From Pedobacter xixiisoli (GTDB lineage: Bacteria; Bacteroidota; Bacteroidia; Sphingobacteriales; Sphingobacteriaceae), in contig NZ_OCMT01000001.1 of NCBI RefSeq assembly GCF_900215335.1, positions 1,457,959-1,521,958 of the forward strand: a stretch of 64,000 nt of DNA, in the 5' to 3' direction. The translations under genes and the position numbers were made by a program. Below the pieces are notes generated by a model. It was not told the origin of the DNA and did no database searches. It saw nothing but the letters and a program-made list of their open reading frames with translations. Below are positions 1 through 9,173 of this stretch, in pieces (position 1 is the first letter of the stretch; the number at the start of each line of letters is the position of its first letter).

Positions 1-128
1 GGATCATCTATCTTACTATATTCTACTTTAACACAGCCAGAAGCAAATAGCAAAAAGCTTAGTGCTAAAAGCCATGCGCTAAAACTAAAGCTTAGCTCAT
101 TTCTTTGGTATAATCTTTCGTTTTTCAT
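1..128 (-). CDS. Lipoprotein, N-terminal part only (runs off window)
   Basis: Reading the minus strand from the ATG at 128 gives an open frame to the window edge. It begins MKNERLYQRNELSF, followed by a hydrophobic stretch ending in the lipobox-like LFASGC, so a lipid-anchored envelope protein is expected. Its ATG overlaps the stop of the upstream gene as TAATG, which suggests translational coupling. Only about 42 residues are visible, so the function cannot be read. As the last member of an ECF/FecR/TonB-receptor/lipoprotein series it may be a surface-exposed accessory lipoprotein; fasciclin-domain proteins occur at this position in related loci, but that is a guess. Confidence 0.7.
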   Translation of the reverse strand, partial: MKNERLYQRNELSFSFSAWLLALSFLLFASGCVKVEYSKIDD

Positions 129-1858
129 TATTTGTTATGTTTAACAATGATCATTTTAGCTTGGGTTGCTAGCGAAGTTGCAGCTGTTTTGCCAATCAAA
201 GCAATGGTATAGATACCTGCTTCCTGTACTGGGATTTTTCTCGAAGCTTGTGTGTAAAGCTCTTTTTTAGCGATGAAGTCGTCATTTTTAAGCTTATTGA
301 TGTCATTAGCCCAAATACCTGGCACCACATTAGGTTTAGAGCGGTAAACCATCAAATCAAATGCAGGTTGATTATAACTTCCACTAGCAAAAGGTCTTTC
401 AAATAATGGAACACCAGGTTGCATATTTACGCCTACCGCCGAATTGCCAGCTCCTACCGGCTGTCCATTGTTTGACGTGAAGGTGATGTATGGATTATCA
501 CCAGAGAAATTCAGGAATCTTTTAAAGAAGAAAAATTTCTGTTGAGTTCTGGCGAATGTTGCATCATCTTGGTTGGTATTTTGAGAAGAAATAGCACCAC
601 TTAAATCGTTAGCAACGATCAACAATTTTGCCGCTCCAGAAGGATCTTGATAAAGCCAAGCAGTGTAGTTTTGCGCCGGACGCAATGTTTGTTGTGCGCT
701 TGCAATTACTTTCCCTTTGGCATCTAAAGCTTCTACAGTGTGGTTTCCATGTACAAAATTCGCGTACTCACTTACATTACCGAAATCTAAGTTGTTGGCA
801 ATAACTTTTCCATTTGAACGAAAACTTATCTGCTGTGCATCCCAAGCATTGGCACCATGTATCCTAAAATAGGTATTGTTAGCTGGTACACTATTGTCGT
901 TAATGATTTGAAACGAATTCTGATAAGTATCTGAGGTTTCGCCAATTTCATTGATTAAATAATTGTAACGCTGTGGGGCAACAAGAATGGTGTAAATGCC
1001 TCCAGGTTGGTACGTTTGAATAGGCGCATAAGTAAGCGCTGTAGAATTCATCAAGTTGTTGGGAATGGTAGATGTAGGTGGATCAATTAGCGTAAACTCA
1101 TAAAGCTCGCTACCCAAAGCCGGCATTTGTCTGCCATTTTGCATCAAGATTTTAAACTGGTAAGTTCCATAAGGTATTTCTATGTATTCGGAACTTTGTT
1201 TAGCCGAACTAATGTTGTTCGTTTGCGGATCAACCAACGTTCCATCTGCAAAAGCCAAAGAAACACTTCCCGTTAAGTCTTCCAAAAGACCGCTGGCATT
1301 ATTTCCCTTATTTTTAATTTCACCCGACAGGTTTACGATCCTGATTTTGAAATGATCTGGTTTTGATGGTGCAGCCACTCCTCTCTTAATAGGAACTACC
1401 TCTGGCTGCCCGGTCATAAACACGCTTGGCATCAAGAAATAATCAGTTGGATTGCTGTAATCATTTTTCACTTCAACTTTAATATCAGGCAGTAAGGTTG
1501 GTTGATATAGCCTACTCATGAAATCGAATTTTGCGCTTCCCTGTGCATCAAATAAATCTTGAGGGACATTCCAAGTTTTGCCCAATCTCCCATCTATAGG
1601 AAAATAAGAGGTACCTGGAAATTTATAGCTATCTGGTCCAATATTATTTCGTACCACAAAATTTGTCAAGCTATCGCCATTGGCTATTACTTGGTTAAAA
1701 CCACCGAGGTTGATGATACGAGCCGTAGAATTGGCTCTATTATCGGTCAACACCCTGTTATCCAAAATATGATCTACCTTGTCTTTTTTACAGGCTTGCC
1801 CCATAAAAAGTAAGGTTAAACAAAGTAGACTAAGCAATTTATAGGTTATCTTCTTCAT
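128..1858 (-). CDS. Large lipoprotein, DUF4397-like
   Basis: 576 residues. The start MKKITYKLLSLLCLTLLFMG followed by QACKKDK is a lipoprotein signal with lipobox cysteine and charged residues after it, which in Bacteroidota often leads to the outer membrane. The body is rich in beta-type segments such as ARIINLGG, YFRIHGANAWD and YTAWLYQDPSG, resembling DUF4397-type Ig-like domains; I assign this only tentatively. Its ATG overlaps the stop of the TonB receptor as TAATG and its own stop overlaps the next ATG the same way. The position suggests a surface lipoprotein that works with the receptor, taking the place a SusD would have. Confidence 0.75.
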   Translation of the reverse strand: MKKITYKLLSLLCLTLLFMGQACKKDKVDHILDNRVLTDNRANSTARIINLGGFNQVIANGDSLTNFVVRNNIGPDSYKFPGTSYFPIDGRLGKTWNVPQDLFDAQGSAKFDFMSRLYQPTLLPDIKVEVKNDYSNPTDYFLMPSVFMTGQPEVVPIKRGVAAPSKPDHFKIRIVNLSGEIKNKGNNASGLLEDLTGSVSLAFADGTLVDPQTNNISSAKQSSEYIEIPYGTYQFKILMQNGRQMPALGSELYEFTLIDPPTSTIPNNLMNSTALTYAPIQTYQPGGIYTILVAPQRYNYLINEIGETSDTYQNSFQIINDNSVPANNTYFRIHGANAWDAQQISFRSNGKVIANNLDFGNVSEYANFVHGNHTVEALDAKGKVIASAQQTLRPAQNYTAWLYQDPSGAAKLLIVANDLSGAISSQNTNQDDATFARTQQKFFFFKRFLNFSGDNPYITFTSNNGQPVGAGNSAVGVNMQPGVPLFERPFASGSYNQPAFDLMVYRSKPNVVPGIWANDINKLKNDDFIAKKELYTQASRKIPVQEAGIYTIALIGKTAATSLATQAKMIIVKHNK

Positions 1859-4800
1859 TAGTTTAACAGGTTATAGGTAAAGCCTAACATAATTTCGGCA
1901 CCACGATTAAAGCTTCGGTTAATGTATTCGTTACCATACCATTTACCCCCAGTTTGCGGGTTAGCGTAAACAGTTTTGATTGCTGGATTCAGTAAATTTT
2001 TCGCGTAGCCTTTAAACTTGATGTTTTTGCTCAAACGTTGGCTAAACACAAAATCTAAAACAGGTACGGGCATGGTGTACAGATCAGGTTCGCCGGTAAG
2101 GTTAATTTGCACTAAACGTTCACCTACCACATTAAAAGTCATGGTAAAATCAGAACCTGATTTTTGATTATCGTAGTTTAAATAAGCGTTAATAGAATAG
2201 GGAGCTTGCTCAAACAGCGGACTATTTTTTGGCGTATAACGATCTAGGGAACGTATAGCCTCATAACGTTGTGGTGTTTTCTTGATTTCACTTTGTGCTA
2301 ATAATAAGTTAGAACCGAAATAGAAGTTTTTCAATGGATCCCACATGGCACCTAAGTTTTTCACTACCTCTAACTCAATTCCCCAAACCTTACCAATATT
2401 AGGATCATTTTGGAATTGTATGGTTGGAAACTCTGGATAAGTGGCAGCTAAACCTGCCGTTTGCAAACTAAATACCTTTACCAATTGATTTTCTATTTGC
2501 TTCCCAAAAGCAGAAATAGCCAATACTTCGCCTTTTGCTGGAAACCATTCCCATCTAAAATCTAAGTTTTGGGTAAATTGATTTTTAAGGTTTGGATTAC
2601 CTACCACTAAGCCCATTTGAAAGGCATCAAATTCGAATACATTGGTAATCTCCCTTAATTCTGGTCTTGCCAAAGTAGTATTGTAGGCCGCACGAAAATT
2701 CATGTTCTGATTAAGCGTATACGTTGCATTTACAGAGTAGAAAGGCTTGTATCCCGTTTTGTACACTGAATTAGGATTAATTGGGTTTAACGGGATCTGA
2801 CTTCCACCTGCTGTTAGTGAAGGATCTAGAAACACATCTGCAGTATCTACCGCAGAACCTATATTGGTCATTTCAAAACGTACACCGCCCGCTACACGCA
2901 ATTTCTCGGAGAGCTTCAAATCAACCATACCGTAAAAAGCATTGGTTTCGAAATAACCTTTGTAGTTATTTGGCGATTTCTGGCTATTGTACAAGAATCC
3001 ACCAACTGGCATCATCCCTTCTCCCTGGTTTGCCGAAGGAAGCTTGACACCTATAAATTCGCTGCTTACTAAACGGTTAAGGTTACCTTCTGCATCGTAT
3101 AACGGCACTGCCTTATTTGTTGTAAAATTAGAGCCTGGCAGAAAAAGCTGATTTTCTGCGAATGAACGGTCTCTGAACAAGTAATTCACCCCTGTTTTAA
3201 AGGTTTGCGTTTGCCCCAATAACTTAAAAGGAATGTTTAAATCTGCTTTGTAGTTATAGTTTTGCTCATCAAGGTTACGCCATCTACGTCCATTGGGCTC
3301 GGCCTGTATAATCCCAAAGGGACCAAATCCGTTAACATAGCCAGACGTTAGTGCATACAAATGCTTGCTATAAGTGGGTGTACTACCTGTACCACCAGCA
3401 CCAACTACAGGTCTGTTGTACCAACCTCCGTTTCTTGGCATATAATCAGCCAAGCTAGAGAAGCGGAAATCTGGATCATTTTGTGTTGAGTTAGAACTAG
3501 CTACATTATAGCTTAAACGTGGCGACAATTCTTTATCAAAAAACTTATGCTCGCCCTGTAGATTAAAGGTATTAAGTGTGCGGAAAGTTTGTTTTAGTGA
3601 ATTAGTAGTGGTTAAAACATCGCCTGGCAAACCAGTGTATTCGTAACGTCCCGAGAGATTGGTTGCCTTACTCTCTCCGCCCCAGCTGCCCAAATACTGC
3701 ATACTGATCTCGTTACGGTTATTAAAGCGATAGGTTAAACCTGCCAAAGTACCGTAGTTAAGTGTTTCTACGCCTGTGTTCTCTTTATAGGTTTGATATT
3801 TACCCATATACAAACTATTTGGCGTAATGTAATTTGGAATATTACGGAAGCTGTATACATCTGGATTTCCAGTCACTACACCTTGGTAAATACTATATTG
3901 GGTCAAATCACCTCCATTGATATCTGTAATTCGTCTATAATAATTCCCTCCCAATATCAAGCCTAGCTTGTGCTTTTTAAACACATCAAAACTATTTCCG
4001 TAAGTAGCAGAGTACAATTGGTTAAGTGGTGCTTTTCTAAATTGAGTGGTCATTACGGGATCAAAAGACTGCATGATACCGTTGATACGACTTACCTCTT
4101 GATAGGCATTAGGACTATAATTGCTATTGGCAACCATTTGTTGTATAGCACTTAAGCCGCCTGGGTATTGCTTCGATAGATTTTTGAAATCTTCACTTAA
4201 ATTCTTCTGGTTAATTTTATTTCCAAAAGCACCCATATCGCTGTTCCAAAAACTATTGTACTGGCCATTCATGCCCACATTAGAGTTGAGCCCCGTTTGA
4301 GCAATAATTTCAAAAGTTTCCTTTTCAGGAACAGACTTGGTTTTCAGTTCCACAATACCTGCTGCTGCATCTGCTGGCTTATCGGGAGTTACTGTTTTAT
4401 AGATCGTGATGTTATCCAATAATGAAGCAGGCACTAAATCTAGCGGAATTGTACTTCTATCTGGATCTGAAGAAGCCAAACGAACTCCGTTCAATTGTCC
4501 AATTACACTTCTGTCTCCCAAACCACGGATAGCCACATATTTATCGTCGGTAACAGTTACGCCAGAAACACGCTGTAAAGCCTGTGTAGTAGTGATACTT
4601 CCTGTTCTTTCAATCAGTTGCGAAGAAATAGCGTCCTGTATAATAGAGGCATTTTTCCGTTCATCCAATACAGCAATATCTGTATTTGCTTTTCTACGAG
4701 CCTGCACTACCACCTCTCCCAATGTGGTAGAAGAAGCAGTTAATGCAATAGTCAGATTTTTGGTATTGGCATCAACTTTAATTTCTCTGGTTTCGTAACC

Positions 4801-5418
4801 GATGTAAGAAATAACCAAGGTAGCGCCTCCTTCTGGTATGGTTAACCTGAATTTACCATCAGTATCTGTAGAAGCAGCAACATTAGCTCCTTTTATTCTT
4901 ACACCAACACCGATTAAAGTTTCTTTGGTTTTGGCATCTATTACTGTACCGTTAATTACAATAGGCACTGGTTTTTTGGTGATTACCACGTAACCTTCTA
5001 CTACTTTATATTGCAAGTTGGTATGCGACAAAACTAATTTCAGTGCATCTGCCACGGTAATTTCGGCGTCAACATTGACTTTTTTAGAACTATTATCTAG
5101 CAGCGCAACTTGAGCATTAATTTGAACTTTGCTTTGCTTTTCTATGGTGGCCAAACTAGTACCTAAAGTTGCGTTATCTAACTTTAGCTTAATTTTTTGA
5201 TTGAGATTTTGACCTAGTGCACTATTAGCCAAAAGTACTCCCACACAGGCAAGTTTGATAGCTATCAGAAGAAACGAGCACTTCATATAGAAATAAATTT
5301 TATCTGTAGACAGATGGTCTTTAAGCACCCGACTATATTTCTTTCGCATATTTGGGGCAAGTGCAAGCAACTGCCTTACATATCGAGAAGAAATATGCAG
5401 GTGTAATAATTTTTGCAT
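1858..5418 (-). CDS. TonB-dependent outer-membrane receptor with N-terminal STN domain
   Basis: 1186 residues from the longest start. A hydrophobic signal lies at about 45-70 (MKCSFLLIAIKLACVG). An STN-type domain follows at about 75-150 (ATLGTSLATIEKQSK, then TNLQYKVVEGYVVITKK), then a carboxypeptidase-D-like beta domain (VINGTVIDAKTKETLIGVGV), a plug domain (QRVSGVTVTDDKYVAIRGLG) and a C-terminal beta-barrel ending YNLLN. STN domains let such receptors signal to a FecR anti-sigma factor, which is encoded directly upstream. The true start may be ATG 5349 (MRKKYSRVL) or 5286. There is no SusD next to it, so it is an STN-type receptor with lipoprotein partners rather than a classic SusC/D pair. 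The ligand is unknown. Confidence 0.93.
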   Translation of the reverse strand: MQKLLHLHISSRYVRQLLALAPNMRKKYSRVLKDHLSTDKIYFYMKCSFLLIAIKLACVGVLLANSALGQNLNQKIKLKLDNATLGTSLATIEKQSKVQINAQVALLDNSSKKVNVDAEITVADALKLVLSHTNLQYKVVEGYVVITKKPVPIVINGTVIDAKTKETLIGVGVRIKGANVAASTDTDGKFRLTIPEGGATLVISYIGYETREIKVDANTKNLTIALTASSTTLGEVVVQARRKANTDIAVLDERKNASIIQDAISSQLIERTGSITTTQALQRVSGVTVTDDKYVAIRGLGDRSVIGQLNGVRLASSDPDRSTIPLDLVPASLLDNITIYKTVTPDKPADAAAGIVELKTKSVPEKETFEIIAQTGLNSNVGMNGQYNSFWNSDMGAFGNKINQKNLSEDFKNLSKQYPGGLSAIQQMVANSNYSPNAYQEVSRINGIMQSFDPVMTTQFRKAPLNQLYSATYGNSFDVFKKHKLGLILGGNYYRRITDINGGDLTQYSIYQGVVTGNPDVYSFRNIPNYITPNSLYMGKYQTYKENTGVETLNYGTLAGLTYRFNNRNEISMQYLGSWGGESKATNLSGRYEYTGLPGDVLTTTNSLKQTFRTLNTFNLQGEHKFFDKELSPRLSYNVASSNSTQNDPDFRFSSLADYMPRNGGWYNRPVVGAGGTGSTPTYSKHLYALTSGYVNGFGPFGIIQAEPNGRRWRNLDEQNYNYKADLNIPFKLLGQTQTFKTGVNYLFRDRSFAENQLFLPGSNFTTNKAVPLYDAEGNLNRLVSSEFIGVKLPSANQGEGMMPVGGFLYNSQKSPNNYKGYFETNAFYGMVDLKLSEKLRVAGGVRFEMTNIGSAVDTADVFLDPSLTAGGSQIPLNPINPNSVYKTGYKPFYSVNATYTLNQNMNFRAAYNTTLARPELREITNVFEFDAFQMGLVVGNPNLKNQFTQNLDFRWEWFPAKGEVLAISAFGKQIENQLVKVFSLQTAGLAATYPEFPTIQFQNDPNIGKVWGIELEVVKNLGAMWDPLKNFYFGSNLLLAQSEIKKTPQRYEAIRSLDRYTPKNSPLFEQAPYSINAYLNYDNQKSGSDFTMTFNVVGERLVQINLTGEPDLYTMPVPVLDFVFSQRLSKNIKFKGYAKNLLNPAIKTVYANPQTGGKWYGNEYINRSFNRGAEIMLGFTYNLLN

Positions 5419-5513
5419 ATTTTTGATCGTTATGGGTTTTCGCCATTGGCGGATATCTATTACTTATCTTGGGGCTGATGCGTCTTCGAAAACAACCAAC
5501 CTTAGGATATTCC

Positions 5514-5546
5514 CGTCCTCCTCTCAAGGGAGGGCGTTTTTTATTT
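5514..5546. promoter_or_regulatory. GC-rich hairpin between FecR and TonB receptor genes
   Basis: A 9-bp stem (CGTCCTCC pairing with GGAGGGCG, one G-U) closes a short loop at about 5514-5536 and is followed on the plus strand by GTTTTTTATTT. In plus orientation it looks like an intrinsic terminator, but both neighbours are transcribed on the minus strand, where no T-run follows. It could be an mRNA processing or attenuation element between fecR and the receptor gene. The second FecR/SusC junction also carries a strong hairpin (25277-25303). Confidence 0.45.
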
Positions 5547-5559
5547 CATAGTCGAGATA

Positions 5560-6609
5560 TTACATAGTCGTCCTTTCCTTGTTTTTAATAATGATTTCCT
5601 TACCATTGATTTGATATTGAAAATCACCGGCTACACTTAAAATATTCATGATTTTTGCAATAGAAATGTTGGTAGTTAAATTCACCTTCACCAATCTATT
5701 TGCCAAGGTTTTGCTATTTATTTTGATATCTACATTATACCATCGTTTCAAAATTTCAGCAATATCTTCCAACTTGGTTTCATTGAAGAAGAGCCTTCCC
5801 TCTTTCCAACCTAACACATCAGCAACTGCTACACTGTTTAAAGTTTTCTTGTTAAGATGTTCGTCCCAGGTTACTGTTTCGCCTGGCAATAACATTGCAA
5901 TTGGTTCAATTCTATTATCTACGTGACGGTCTACTCGTACTTTCCCCGTACTTACCAAAACAGATATCGGCTTACCTGCAAAAGCATCAATTTTAAAAGA
6001 AGTACCTAAAACTTGCGTGCTTACATTTCCAGTTCTGATAATAAATGGTTTGTGAGGATTCTTGGTTACTTCAAAAAATGCCTCGCCTTCTAGCTCTACC
6101 TCTCTGGTTTTACCTGAGAAATTTTTAACGAAACGTAACTTACTCATGGCGCCTAAATAAACTGTCGAACTATCTGGCAACACAATCTTACTTCTCTGTC
6201 CTTGCGGATTTAGTTTTTCTTCAAAAGCAATTGCTTGGGGTAGTTCGTCATTTTTTTGAGCGTTATTTAATTGCCATAAGCTTAACCCTACAACTCCGAT
6301 TATTAACACCGCAGCATAACGCCAAAATGTATTACGTTGGTAAAAAGGTTTTATCACCTCCGTGGGAGTTTTGGCCGCGTCATCAAAAATGCGTTGTTCT
6401 AGCTTTTGTTTCCAGCGTAGCTTTTGGGAAAGTGGTGCGTTATTAGTTTCTGGCGTAATTTTATCTACCCATTCTTCATCCCATATTTGGTTAAAGATTT
6501 GCTGGGCATCAGTGCGCTGGAGTATATCTTTTACTGATTTTATTTCCTGCAGGCTACAATTGCCAGCTAGGTATTTCTTAATCAGTATTTTTTCTTCTTC
6601 TGAATTCAT
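5560..6609 (-). CDS. FecR family anti-sigma factor
   Basis: 349 residues. The cytoplasmic N-terminal part (about 1-95) should bind the sigma factor. One membrane segment is visible near 96-112 (YAAVLIIGVVGLSLW). The periplasmic FecR domain follows (LPDSSTVYLGAMSKLRF, EVELEGEAFFEV, VLGTSFKIDAF), then a C-terminal DUF4974-type domain (RLFFNETKLEDIAEILKRW). It lies between its likely partner sigma factor (start at 7269) and the STN receptor, the usual cell-surface signalling order. By family knowledge, ligand binding at the receptor relieves inhibition of the sigma factor. Confidence 0.93.
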   Translation of the reverse strand: MNSEEEKILIKKYLAGNCSLQEIKSVKDILQRTDAQQIFNQIWDEEWVDKITPETNNAPLSQKLRWKQKLEQRIFDDAAKTPTEVIKPFYQRNTFWRYAAVLIIGVVGLSLWQLNNAQKNDELPQAIAFEEKLNPQGQRSKIVLPDSSTVYLGAMSKLRFVKNFSGKTREVELEGEAFFEVTKNPHKPFIIRTGNVSTQVLGTSFKIDAFAGKPISVLVSTGKVRVDRHVDNRIEPIAMLLPGETVTWDEHLNKKTLNSVAVADVLGWKEGRLFFNETKLEDIAEILKRWYNVDIKINSKTLANRLVKVNLTTNISIAKIMNILSVAGDFQYQINGKEIIIKNKERTTM

Positions 6610-6675
6610 TATTGTTGTCCTTCATTTTAAAAGACAGCGATAACAAAGCGATAGGGTGAGTGGAAATGAAAAAAA

Positions 6676-7269
6676 TTAAAAAAATAAATACAGGAACAGA
6701 ACAAGTGTCATATCTACGTGTTCTCTCATGTTTTCTCTAAGGAATTTTAGAGACATCAACATTTGGGTTTTGATGGTGTTGATGGATAAATTCATATTTT
6801 CGGCAATTTGCGGATAAGTCATCTGCTCTTCTCTACTTAACCTAAATATTTTTTGACGTTGCGGACTTAACTGCTCCAACTTTTGATGGTACAGTTTCTC
6901 CAATTCCTTAAAAGCGATTTCTTGCGAAACGGTTTCAGAAGAAAGCTGAGTCATTTCAGGAAGTTCATCAATAGTAACCGTAGCCATTTGCTTTTTCTTG
7001 ATATAATTGAAGAGTACATTTTTCATGGCACCAAATAGATAGTGCTTTACTTCTCCTTGTATCTCGATGGTATTTCGCTTTCTCCAAATGTTATGCATCA
7101 TATCCATGGTTAGCTCTTCAGCAGCTTCCATATTTTTCACATAATTGAGAGAAAATTTATACAAGGGTTCAAAATATCTATCAAAAAGTTGATTGAATGC
7201 CCTAAGGTTATCTTGGCTGCACTCTAGCATCAAACATTTATCAGAAAGCTTTGTATAATCCTTGGCCAT
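6676..7269 (-). CDS. ECF sigma-70 factor
   Basis: 197 residues. Region 2 is seen at about 20-90 (AFNQLFDRYFEPLYKFS, AAEELTMDMMHNIWRKR) and region 4 at about 130-185 (LSPQRQKIFRLSREEQMTY, IAENMNLSINTIKTQML). It ends in a hydrophobic tail (TLVLFLYLFF), common in Bacteroidota ECF factors partnered with FecR and possibly a membrane contact; that role is inference. It is followed after 66 bases by fecR, so the two are probably co-transcribed. Expected role: activation of the downstream receptor and lipoprotein genes. Confidence 0.93.
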   Translation of the reverse strand: MAKDYTKLSDKCLMLECSQDNLRAFNQLFDRYFEPLYKFSLNYVKNMEAAEELTMDMMHNIWRKRNTIEIQGEVKHYLFGAMKNVLFNYIKKKQMATVTIDELPEMTQLSSETVSQEIAFKELEKLYHQKLEQLSPQRQKIFRLSREEQMTYPQIAENMNLSINTIKTQMLMSLKFLRENMREHVDMTLVLFLYLFF

Positions 7270-7510
7270 TTTGCTATAAATACTACAATGCCAAAAGTAT
7301 CCTTACAAAACCTACTTTAAATTACGCCAATATTAACTTATGGTAAAGTTGAAAATAGATTTACCAAAAATTTTGATCAAAAAAAATCATTTACTCATAT
7401 AAAGAATAGTTTTAGGGATAAGAATTATTAAAAACCAAAGAAATATCACTTGTCGAAACCTAACTAAAAGATAGAGGTTAGATTAAAATATCAATACTAA
7501 CCACTATTTA

Positions 7511-9169
7511 TCAATTTGCTGCAACGCTAATCTTATTATTTTGCAACATCATTCTGGTTGCCAAAATATGCTCGCAAGGTCCTTTCTTAAGTTTATTACT
7601 CTGAAAAAATGAACATTCGCAAGCGCCATCTATTAGACGCTGATCTTTATCAATCAAAGCTAGCGTACTTAAAGTCTCATTTTTTGTTTTCACTTTACCT
7701 TTAATCTCTAGTACATCGTTAGCTATTCTAGTAACGATTTTTACCTGATCTTGGACGATAAAATCGTTAGCTAGCTTTTCTTGTTCGCTACCAAAACGTA
7801 AAGCAGCAAAATCAAGCGGTTCTTGATTCAGTTCTCTCACTCGATAAACGCCATTTTTCAAATCATAAATCACTCGCCCAGCTTGTGTGAACGCAGTTAA
7901 TGCCGATGATACTACTGCAGAACTTAATCCAGATTTATTTGCAATTTCATCTGTAGTTGCAAACCAAGTTTCTTTCAAAGTATTAAAAACTTGTTGCTTG
8001 GTTAATAAATCTACATGACCACGAGGTGCCATTAAGTCAAAGTTTCCTGCTCGGCTCCAATCATTATTTGTCCAGCCCGATAAACCAAGCGTAAAAGTCA
8101 TATCACCTAAATCAGCCATAAAAAACGAAGGTAAACCAGAACCTAGCAATACCACTTTAAAGCTTTTTGTAATTGGAATTAAGCGTTCCAAAATCATCAA
8201 TCTCCTCCTACCCCAAATTCTAATTGTTTTTTCTTCTGAACCTGTATAAATAGATCGATGAAAAGTCAAGGTTTCATACCAAGGCTCTACTACCAAACGC
8301 ACTGGCTTATCTGGTTCCAAAATGAAACGCAATGCTCTCGGACCATTGGTTTCCTTAAAGCGACGTAAATACTGGCAAAGGCTAAAAACGTCCATCGGAT
8401 GTAATTCGAAAGTAGTTGCAGGCAAAGTCATTGCCGCACTTACTTGTAAAAAACCACGTACCCAAGAATCTGGCAAATCTATTTTTACTTCTTTGTAAAC
8501 CTCTTCATTGGTGGTTTTAGTTTCAAATCCAGAGGGATCAATTTTAAATGAAGTATCCTTGTAACCTCTTATTTTTTGAAATTCACCATACAACTCTGCA
8601 GAATAATCTATATTGGTTGTACCACACTTAAAATCACTTATTTCTGTAAACACGTTATAATTACAGCTCAATTTACCATAAGATGATTCATCTTGGCTAA
8701 AGCATTCGAAAAAAAGCTCGTCTGGATGAATAGTAATTACAGGATCTAGTACAATCCACGCATCACGATCATTTTTATATAAATAATCGAAGTATTTACT
8801 TTTTGCTCTGTTAAATGGCCCAAGTACTCTATCTTTCTCTTGATAGATAGACTTCAGATCTTTTCTAATTTCGTCAATACGATTTCTTACCTGGTCAATC
8901 TGAAAGTTGGCCATATATTCGCCAAGCCAAAGTTTTTCCTGTTCTTCTGCCCAAGCCTTATACTCGGTTTTATCCTTTGGTTGGTAACGTAAATCAGAAA
9001 CAACCACATCATGCAAGGCTGAAATGGCTTCTCTAAAAGCGATTTTTTTATTTAGTTTTCCAACAAAAAATGTGGGTTCACGCAGCGCATCTGGTGCAAA
9101 ATTCATTGCCGTTTCGTTTGCATCATTACTGATGGAGGTATCTCCACTGTATTTATAATTGAATAACAT
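7511..9169 (-). CDS. Winged-helix and SWIM zinc-finger protein (retron accessory)
   Basis: 552 residues. The C-terminus holds a SWIM zinc finger: C517-x-C519 (GACECSFF), then C532-x-H534 (GPCEHILA). Before it, at about 385-445, lies a winged-helix segment (QQVFNTLKETWFATTDEIA, then a hairpin ending GVYRVREL). The N-terminal 370 residues match no family I can name. SWIM domains are thought to bind DNA or proteins. The ATG starts only 4 bases after the stop of the WGR protein, so the genes form one operon with the reverse transcriptase. From memory, the type XIII retron has exactly a WH-SWIM protein and an armadillo-type protein beside the RT; this gene would be part of its effector. Function in detail is unknown. 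Confidence 0.85.
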   Translation of the reverse strand: MLFNYKYSGDTSISNDANETAMNFAPDALREPTFFVGKLNKKIAFREAISALHDVVVSDLRYQPKDKTEYKAWAEEQEKLWLGEYMANFQIDQVRNRIDEIRKDLKSIYQEKDRVLGPFNRAKSKYFDYLYKNDRDAWIVLDPVITIHPDELFFECFSQDESSYGKLSCNYNVFTEISDFKCGTTNIDYSAELYGEFQKIRGYKDTSFKIDPSGFETKTTNEEVYKEVKIDLPDSWVRGFLQVSAAMTLPATTFELHPMDVFSLCQYLRRFKETNGPRALRFILEPDKPVRLVVEPWYETLTFHRSIYTGSEEKTIRIWGRRRLMILERLIPITKSFKVVLLGSGLPSFFMADLGDMTFTLGLSGWTNNDWSRAGNFDLMAPRGHVDLLTKQQVFNTLKETWFATTDEIANKSGLSSAVVSSALTAFTQAGRVIYDLKNGVYRVRELNQEPLDFAALRFGSEQEKLANDFIVQDQVKIVTRIANDVLEIKGKVKTKNETLSTLALIDKDQRLIDGACECSFFQSNKLKKGPCEHILATRMMLQNNKISVAAN

Positions 9170-9173
9170 GCGC

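Noticed and set aside
4406..4798. 130-codon plus-strand frame
   Set aside because: Antisense to the plug domain of the TonB receptor; no family-like sequence.
5333..5527. 64-codon minus-strand frame upstream of the TonB receptor
   Set aside because: Overlaps the receptor start in another frame and the intergenic hairpin; no recognisable protein.
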